Assembly (NCBI GenBank): GCA_003164035.1
Contig: PLRS01000162.1
Span: 124,001-188,000, forward strand
Reading direction: 5' to 3'
DNA length: 64,000 nt
Source: Bryobacterales bacterium
Lineage (GTDB): Bacteria > Acidobacteriota > Terriglobia > Bryobacterales > Bryobacteraceae
In this document: positions 59,229 to 64,000 of the stretch, piece by piece
Layout: every line of letters begins with the position of its first letter
How positions within the stretch are numbered: the stretch's first letter is position 1
Made by a program: the position numbers and the translations under genes
Notes under the pieces: model-generated
Database searches by the model: none
What the model saw: the letters and a program-made list of their open reading frames with translations, nothing else
Told to the model about the DNA's origin: nothing

Positions 59229-59714
59229 CTATGAAACATCGGGTTCCGAAGAGATCGGAACCTATCATGGCAACGAATCGGATTTTTCCGTATTCGCCTG
59301 TCCCTGTCCTCTTGAATTGTCAGATTATTTACTTCGGTTGTCAATAGTATTTACGGAAAAAAAATAGACCAATTAATGACTGATTTCGACTCCGCCGGCG
59401 GCGATGTTTACGGTTTCCATTTTTCTTTGTAACATAAACAAAACAAACATACTATGTGGCAAATCATGGACTAGATAAAGCGGGTAAACAGGGGGATTAA
59501 TCTGGTTAATAACGGTCCAATAACCCTTCCAATAAGGCAGGATGGGTGAGGTGTAATCGTTATCGGTTTTATCCCTTATTATTGGTAGGATTATCCCCTT
59601 ACCACCACGTCAATTGGGTCGTTAATAACCTTGGAATATACCGCGATATAGCCCATTTAGGATATTGATGCCGCACGTTTCGAGCGCTACAGTTTCGAGT
59701 GAGTCACAGGCCCG
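59229..59714. other. AT-rich intergenic spacer between a regulator and the PilZ/pilus genes
   Basis: About 485 bp with clearly lower GC than the surroundings and no convincing gene. It contains runs such as GTATTTACGGAAAAAAAATAG and repeats of CCAATAA: 59517-59535 has two direct copies, and TTATTGG occurs in inverted orientation near 59578. TTAATAAC also recurs (about 59505 and 59622). Multiple binding sites for a regulator (perhaps the divergent NarL-type protein or the AT-hook protein) are an inference. Confidence 0.6.
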
Positions 59715-60101
59715 ATGAAGAATATCAACCGGCGCGAGAGTCCGCGAGTCGAGATTCAGCTCCGATGCCACGTCACGTCGCCGGCTGTTTGGGGGCGCGG
59801 CGCACTGTACACCGAGAACATCAGCCGCAGCGGCATGCTGGTGGCCTGGCGCGGCGAGGGCGGCTCGCTGCCGGCGCCGGCGGCGGGGCAAATCCTCACG
59901 ATTGAGGTCGAACTGCCGGTGAATCATGGATTCGGTCAGAAGTGCCTGCACTGTCAGGGCACGGTGACGCGGGCGAGCGATACCGGGGAAGGATATCCGC
60001 TGGTGGCACTGCGGGTGAATTACATGGAATTCCGATCGTTTCACGATCGTCTGCGGGGCATCGAGGTTCTCGAGCCGGTGGCCAGCTCCTGGATGGCGTG
60101 A
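59715..60101 (+). CDS. PilZ-domain protein
   Basis: A 128-aa PilZ protein that may bind cyclic di-GMP. The N-terminal RRESPRVEI supplies the RxxxR motif and ENISRSGMLV the (D/N)xSxxG motif. It overlaps the following membrane-protein gene by one base (TGATG), so it is co-translated. It lies just upstream of Flp pilins, suggesting c-di-GMP control of pilus or polysaccharide production. Confidence 0.9.
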   Translation: MKNINRRESPRVEIQLRCHVTSPAVWGRGALYTENISRSGMLVAWRGEGGSLPAPAAGQILTIEVELPVNHGFGQKCLHCQGTVTRASDTGEGYPLVALRVNYMEFRSFHDRLRGIEVLEPVASSWMA

Positions 60102-61783
60102 TGACAACCGAAACAGCCCGGCCTCAGTTCGCCTTCCGCCTGCTGCCTTCGCTGGGGGACATCGCCTTCCTCATGCCGATCGCCTTTCTGTTCGGCCGCT
60201 TGGGTGGCTTGTTGCGCCTGTTGGAGGACGGCGACACGGGATGGCACATCCGCACGGGACAATGGATTCTGGCACACCGCGCGGTGCCGTTCGAGGACAT
60301 CTTCTCCTACTCGAAGGCGGGCAGCCCGTGGTACGCGTGGGAGTGGCTGTCGGACGTGTTTTTCGCCTGGCTCTACGGCTGGGGCAATCTGGCGGCGGTG
60401 GCGCTGTTAGCGATGTTGCTGCTGTCGGCGACGTTTGCGCTGCTCTACCGGTTGACGCGGCGCCGGGCCAACGTGCTGGTATCGGTTTTCGTCACCATGT
60501 CGGCCACCGCCGCCAGTTCGATTCACTGGCTGGCGCGGCCGCACCTGTTCACGCTGCTGTTTCTGACCCTGTTCTACGCCGCTCTCGAGAACGTCCGCGC
60601 CGGCAAGCGGCGCCTGTGGGGAGTTCCCTACCTGGTATGGCTGCCGGTGGCGACGGTGCTGTGGACCAATCTGCACGGCGGTTTCTTCGTGGGCATCGTG
60701 CTGATCGGGGCGTACGGGGCCGGCGAGCTGATCGCGAGCGCGCTGACCGCGGACCGGGCCGAGCGGCTTTCCGCCTGGCGGCGGGCCGGGTGGTATTTCG
60801 CCTCGGCCGGGGCGGCGCTGGCGGCGAGCCTGGTCAACCCGTACACCTATCACCTGCACGTTCACATGATCCAGTACCTGCGCGACCCGTTCCAGAACGA
60901 CACCATCGACGAATTCCGGTCGGTGAGCTTCCACAGTTCGTGGGCGTTGTTCTACGAGGGACTGCTGGCTCTGAGCGTGGTGGCGACGATATGGTCGGCC
61001 TCGAAGAAGAGGTATGCCGAGGGTGTGGCGATGATGGCGTTTGCGCACGGCGCGTTGCTGGCCGCACGCAATATTCCGCTGTTCGTGGTGGTGGCCGCGC
61101 CGCCGGTGGCCGCGGTGGTGGAGGCGGCCGTCCGCCGCGTACCGGCTCTGGCCGTGGCCGGATGGCTGCGGCGGCTGGCGGAACGCTTCAACCGGCTGGC
61201 GGACGACACCGGCGAAACCGAACGCATCCCGCGCTGGCACCTGGCGAGCGTGCTAGGCGTAGGCCTTGTCGCGGCCTTGTTGTGGGCCCCCAATCCGCCG
61301 CCCAGGTTCCGCGCCGAGTTCGACCCCCAGCGCTTTCCGGCCAAGGCGGTGGAGCGGTTGGGGCACTACCGCTCGGCGCGAATCTTCACCCACGACCAGT
61401 GGGGCGACTATCTGATCTACCGGCTCTACCCGTCGCAGAAAGTCTTTCTGGACGCGCGCAGCGATTTTTACGGTTCCGATTTCCTCAAAAAAGCGCTCGA
61501 CGTGCTCAACGTGGCCGTCGGTTGGGACCGGACCCTGGCGCGTTTCGGCGTCGACACGATTCTGCTGCCTCCGGCCACGCCTTTAGCCGGGGCGCTGAAG
61601 GAATCCGCGCACTGGCGCGTCGACTACGACGACGGAGTAGCCATCATTTTCCGTCCGGCTGCGAGCGGCCGGAGTGAACAAGTTTCCGCGGCGGACGACC
61701 GCGGCGGAACAGGCCGTGGCCGCGAGGCCACGAAAACAAAGGCAAGCGATCGATCGATACATCGACAGCAACCAAAGACTTAG
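60101..61783 (+). CDS. GT-C-like polytopic membrane protein
   Basis: A 560-aa protein starting at ATG 60101. About 11 transmembrane segments and a lumenal acidic motif LLEDGDTGWHIRTGQWIL, plus PWYAWEWLSDVFFAW, match the GT-C type glycosyltransferases (PMT/ArnT-like, acidic donor-binding loop). The last 60 residues or so are soluble and basic/acidic. Coupled to PilZ and followed 14 bp later by pilin genes, it could modify pilin or an exopolysaccharide; the actual reaction is unknown. Confidence 0.8.
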   Translation: MTTETARPQFAFRLLPSLGDIAFLMPIAFLFGRLGGLLRLLEDGDTGWHIRTGQWILAHRAVPFEDIFSYSKAGSPWYAWEWLSDVFFAWLYGWGNLAAVALLAMLLLSATFALLYRLTRRRANVLVSVFVTMSATAASSIHWLARPHLFTLLFLTLFYAALENVRAGKRRLWGVPYLVWLPVATVLWTNLHGGFFVGIVLIGAYGAGELIASALTADRAERLSAWRRAGWYFASAGAALAASLVNPYTYHLHVHMIQYLRDPFQNDTIDEFRSVSFHSSWALFYEGLLALSVVATIWSASKKRYAEGVAMMAFAHGALLAARNIPLFVVVAAPPVAAVVEAAVRRVPALAVAGWLRRLAERFNRLADDTGETERIPRWHLASVLGVGLVAALLWAPNPPPRFRAEFDPQRFPAKAVERLGHYRSARIFTHDQWGDYLIYRLYPSQKVFLDARSDFYGSDFLKKALDVLNVAVGWDRTLARFGVDTILLPPATPLAGALKESAHWRVDYDDGVAIIFRPAASGRSEQVSAADDRGGTGRGREATKTKASDRSIHRQQPKT

Positions 61784-61797
61784 GAGCGAACAAAAAT

Positions 61798-61980
61798 ATG
61801 ACGTTCTTGCGTAACTTTTGGAACGACGAACAGGGGCAGGACCTCATCGAGTACACCCTGCTGCTGGCATTCGTGGCTCTCGCCTCCGCGGCCCTCTTCA
61901 TCGGCGCCGGTGGCAGTGTCAGTAAAATCTGGACCAGCGCCAACGCACAACTGGCGGCTGCGGCGACCAGCGCAAGCTAG
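61798..61980 (+). CDS. flp: Flp-type pilin 1
   Basis: A 60-aa Flp/Fap pilin. The Flp motif is intact: cleavage after Gly in NDEQGQDLIEYTLLLAF (G/QDLIEY), a single hydrophobic helix (TLLLAFVALASAALFIGAGG) and a short C-terminal tail. The leader TAGGAGCGAACAA is shared with the second pilin gene. A prepilin peptidase is not in the window. Confidence 0.93.
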   Translation: MTFLRNFWNDEQGQDLIEYTLLLAFVALASAALFIGAGGSVSKIWTSANAQLAAAATSAS

Positions 61981-61994
61981 ATCGCCCATGCGGA

Positions 61995-62031
61995 CGGGCA
62001 TGTCGACGAACGCGACCCTTCGGCATGCCCG
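61995..62031 (+). terminator. Hairpin after the first pilin gene
   Basis: CGGGCATG (61995-62002) pairs with CATGCCCG (62024-62031). A very similar hairpin follows the second pilin. It could be a processing or partial-termination site that gives extra pilin mRNA. Confidence 0.55.
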
Positions 62032-62153
62032 CTCGTAACCCAACAGGGTCTGGAAATATTACGGTGGCGTCGCCGAGGGGCGCACTTTCCGGCCTCTCGG
62101 GGTTTTGGAGACGAAATCGAGAGTGGCTAACGGCCTAGGAGCGAACAACAATA

Positions 62154-62336
62154 ATGGCGTTCTTCGATAACTTCTGGAACGGCGAACAGGGGCAGGATCT
62201 GATCGAGTATACCCTGCTGCTGGCTTTCGTGGCTCTCGCTTCCGCGGCCCTGTTCATCGGCGCCGGAGGCAGTGTGCACAAAATCTGGACCAGCGCCAGC
62301 ACGCAGTTGTCGTCGGCCGCGATGAGTGCCAGTTAG
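62154..62336 (+). CDS. flp: Flp-type pilin 2 (recent duplicate)
   Basis: A 60-aa pilin nearly identical to the first, residues 13-41 (GQDLIEYTL through GAGG) being the same, with differences at the two ends (MAFFDNFWNGEQ and HKIWTSASTQLSSAAMSAS). It has the same leader TAGGAGCGAACAA. The pair appears to be a tandem duplication including leader and 3' hairpin. Confidence 0.93.
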   Translation: MAFFDNFWNGEQGQDLIEYTLLLAFVALASAALFIGAGGSVHKIWTSASTQLSSAAMSAS

Positions 62337-62345
62337 ATCGCCGTG

Positions 62346-62382
62346 CGGGCATGCCAGCCGAGGCGGTCTTCCGGCATGCCCG
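62346..62382 (+). terminator. Hairpin after the second pilin gene
   Basis: CGGGCATGCC (62346-62355) pairs with GGCATGCCCG (62373-62382), a 10-bp perfect stem homologous to the hairpin after pilin 1. Confidence 0.55.
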
Positions 62383-62517
62383 TCATTCACGCGGGAGGGT
62401 TCGATTCGGGAGCGTCGCCGGGAACCGGAGATTCCGGCGCAGCCGCCTAGGTTCTGGAAACGATGTCCGGACGGGCTTCGGTCCGCCGGTTGGGGCGGAG
62501 TGGTGGGGTAAGACGAA

Positions 62518-63432
62518 ATGAATAAAAGATTTCTTGGCGTCCTGATCTTCGCATTCGTAGTGGCCAGCGGTGCGAGCCTGCTGCTGTACCGGCTGATGGT
62601 GAACCGCCCGGCGCCGGGCAAGGCCGCCGGTGCGACCACCCAGATCGTACAGGCGGCGCACGACCTGGAGATGGGAGCGGTCATCCACAAGGACGACGTC
62701 AAGCTGGCGGAGTGGTCCGGCAACGTCCCGGCCGGAGCCACCGCCCACCCCGAAGACGTGCTCGAGCGCGGCGTGCTGACCCCGATCTATGCCCGCGAGC
62801 CGGTCATCGAAACGCGGTTGGCGCCCAAGGGAGCCGGCGGCGGCCTGGCCGCCATGATTCCGGTGGGCATGCGCGCCGTGGCGGTGCGCGTCAACGAGGT
62901 GGTGGGCGTGGCCGGATTCGTGATCGCCGGCATGAAGGTGGACGTGCTGATCTCCGGCACCAGTCCCAATTCCGATCAGCGGCTGGGTACCCAGACCCGG
63001 ACCATGCTGCAGAACATCGAAGTGCTGTCGGCCGGTCAGGACTTCAAGAAGGACGCCGAAGGCAAGCCGCAGCCCGTGCAGGTGGTGAACCTGCTGGTTA
63101 CCCCGGAGCAGGCCGAGCAGCTCAGCCTGGCCTCCAACCAGACCACGATTCAACTGGTATTGCGCAACCCGCTCGACAAGGAAGCGGCCAAAACCCCGGG
63201 CACGGCGGTGGCGCGGCTGTTCGGCGGCAACATACGCATGCCGGCAGGCGACGCAGCCCCGCGCGGCGGAGACATTACCGGCCCGCGCGCGGTGGCGGCG
63301 CCGCGGCGTGCGCCGGCGGTGGCCGAGGCGGCACCGGCGCCGCGCAAGCCGGCACCGTTCACCATGGAGATCATTTCCGGCGCCACCAAGAAGGACGTCA
63401 GGTTCGATAACGGCGGGGAGGCAAACAGATGA
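62518..63432 (+). CDS. cpaB: Flp pilus assembly protein CpaB/RcpC
   Basis: A 304-aa protein with an N-terminal anchor (FLGVLIFAFVVASGASLLLY) and SAF-type domain (VQAAHDLEMGAVIHKDDVKLAEW, GVLTPIYAREPVIETRL), then MIPVGMRAVAVRVNEVVGVAGFVIAGMKVDVLI, diagnostic for CpaB of Tad pili. The C-terminal 70 residues are Pro/Ala/Arg-rich. The stop overlaps the next start (ATGA). Confidence 0.95.
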   Translation: MNKRFLGVLIFAFVVASGASLLLYRLMVNRPAPGKAAGATTQIVQAAHDLEMGAVIHKDDVKLAEWSGNVPAGATAHPEDVLERGVLTPIYAREPVIETRLAPKGAGGGLAAMIPVGMRAVAVRVNEVVGVAGFVIAGMKVDVLISGTSPNSDQRLGTQTRTMLQNIEVLSAGQDFKKDAEGKPQPVQVVNLLVTPEQAEQLSLASNQTTIQLVLRNPLDKEAAKTPGTAVARLFGGNIRMPAGDAAPRGGDITGPRAVAAPRRAPAVAEAAPAPRKPAPFTMEIISGATKKDVRFDNGGEANR

Positions 63433-64000
63433 GAGCGTTGGGACTTACGGGCCTGAGGCTGGCGTGGATCGCGCTGGCGGCCGTGGCGGCGGCGCCGGCG
63501 GCCGAACCGGCCGGCCGCATCCAGGAGCCGCCGCAACGCGTGGCGCCTCCCATCGACGGCAAGCTGACGGCCACGGTGGGCAAGTCGCTGATCATCGACA
63601 GCCCGCTGAAGATCACCAAGATCTCGGTGGCCAACGGGGACCTGGTCGAAGCCGTCGCCATCAACCCCAAGGAAGTGCTGATCAATGGCAAAGCCCCCGG
63701 CGAGACTTCCCTGATCGTCTGGCAGGAGGGCGGCACGCGGCTGGTTTACGACCTGCTGGTGCGCATGAACCCGCTCCGGCTGGAAGCGGTGCGGGCGCAG
63801 ATCGCGCGCGATTTTCCCGACGACGACATCGGCGTGACCTTCGACAACGACACGGTTTTCCTGCGCGGCACGGTGAAGGACGTGGCGTCGGCCGACCGCG
63901 TGCTGGGCATCGCCGAAACGCTGGGGAAGGTGGTGAACCTGCTGCGGGTGAAAGTTCCGGCCGAGGAGCCGCAGGTGCTGCTCAAGGTCCGCTTCGCCGA
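63429..64000 (+). CDS. cpaC: Tad secretin CpaC/RcpA, N-terminal part (continues beyond window)
   Basis: The first 190 codons. A signal peptide (LGLTGLRLAWIALAAVAAAPAAA-like) is followed by the pilus-assembly N-terminal domain (KLTATVGKSLIIDSPLKITKISVANGDLVEAVAI, EVLINGKAPGETSLIVWQ) and a BON-like domain (FDNDTVFLRGTVKDVASADRVLGIAETLG). The secretin pore domain would lie beyond the window. It overlaps cpaB by 4 bp. Confidence 0.9.
   Translation, partial: MRALGLTGLRLAWIALAAVAAAPAAEPAGRIQEPPQRVAPPIDGKLTATVGKSLIIDSPLKITKISVANGDLVEAVAINPKEVLINGKAPGETSLIVWQEGGTRLVYDLLVRMNPLRLEAVRAQIARDFPDDDIGVTFDNDTVFLRGTVKDVASADRVLGIAETLGKVVNLLRVKVPAEEPQVLLKVRFA

Noticed and set aside
59229-59714. rRNA or tRNA gene in the AT-rich spacer
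   Set aside because: No cloverleaf and no rRNA-like sequence found by eye.

Overview
The window looks like a chromosomal segment of a high-GC acidobacterium of the Bryobacterales / Candidatus Solibacter type. This is an inference from gene content. The signs are several secreted proteins with the Solibacter-type C-terminal domain (TIGR03437), a TPR + ASPIC/UnbV (FG-GAP) pair, a PEP-CTERM protein, Tat-exported sugar oxidoreductases and sulfatase, a DUF2934 protein and a Tad/Flp pilus locus. No 16S gene or other decisive marker is present.

Layout. 1-5.2 kb: 5'-terminal part of cstA (minus strand), a four-helix-bundle (23S rRNA IVP-type) gene bracketed by inverted GCTGA-type repeats, a 1087-aa NHL/TIGR03437 secreted protein and tRNA-Gln(CTG). 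5.2-14 kb: an FlgO/TolB-TPR membrane protein, a PEP-CTERM protein followed by two TIGR03437 surface proteins, then a PAP2 and a START-like gene. 14.2-24.6 kb: a TPR / ASPIC-UnbV pair, then a saccharide-degradation block (GH29 alpha-L-fucosidase, sulfatase, Gfo/Idh/MocA oxidoreductase, BNR sialidase-like protein). 24.5-27.8 kb: a csoR/rcnR-like repressor - rpiA - pdxA operon with a palindromic operator, a 153-bp cruciform repeat, and a chimeric pseudogene (PQQ propeller joined to the tail of an MBL-fold hydrolase). 28-33 kb: phosphoesterase, DsbD-TlpA fusion, plsX-rpmF-yceD. 33-43.8 kb: rhodanese operon, membrane MutS-like protein coupled to queG, tacAT toxin-antitoxin pair, methyltransferase, ribokinase, AbiEii-like nucleotidyltransferase pair, hicB with a broken hicA, and divergent thyX/dut. 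43.9-52.7 kb: YfhO-type membrane protein, a secreted TPR-like protein coupled to a catalytically dead caspase homologue, and a DUF433/DUF5615 TA pair whose toxin reads into a membrane-protein gene. 52.7-58.4 kb: SSS and APC transporters, an AT-hook-like small protein, a second Gfo/Idh/MocA, and an adenosine-specific kinase (DUF355) bracketed by inverted repeats. 58.4-64 kb: NarL-type regulator, an unusually AT-rich spacer, then PilZ - GT-C-like membrane protein - two near-identical Flp pilins - cpaB - cpaC (cut by the window end).

A recurrent theme is palindromic DNA. At least five different inverted-repeat families lie between, inside or around genes. Two single genes (the IVP-like gene and DUF355) are bracketed by inverted copies of one family. 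One palindrome is translated as the N-terminus of the pseudo-caspase, and another array of three hairpins coincides with the truncation of hicA. The most unusual single items are the repeat-bracketed gene cassettes, the pseudo-caspase pair, the RcnR-fingerprint repressor in an operon with rpiA and pdxA, and the two-domain ThyX whose signature motif is divided between its halves.
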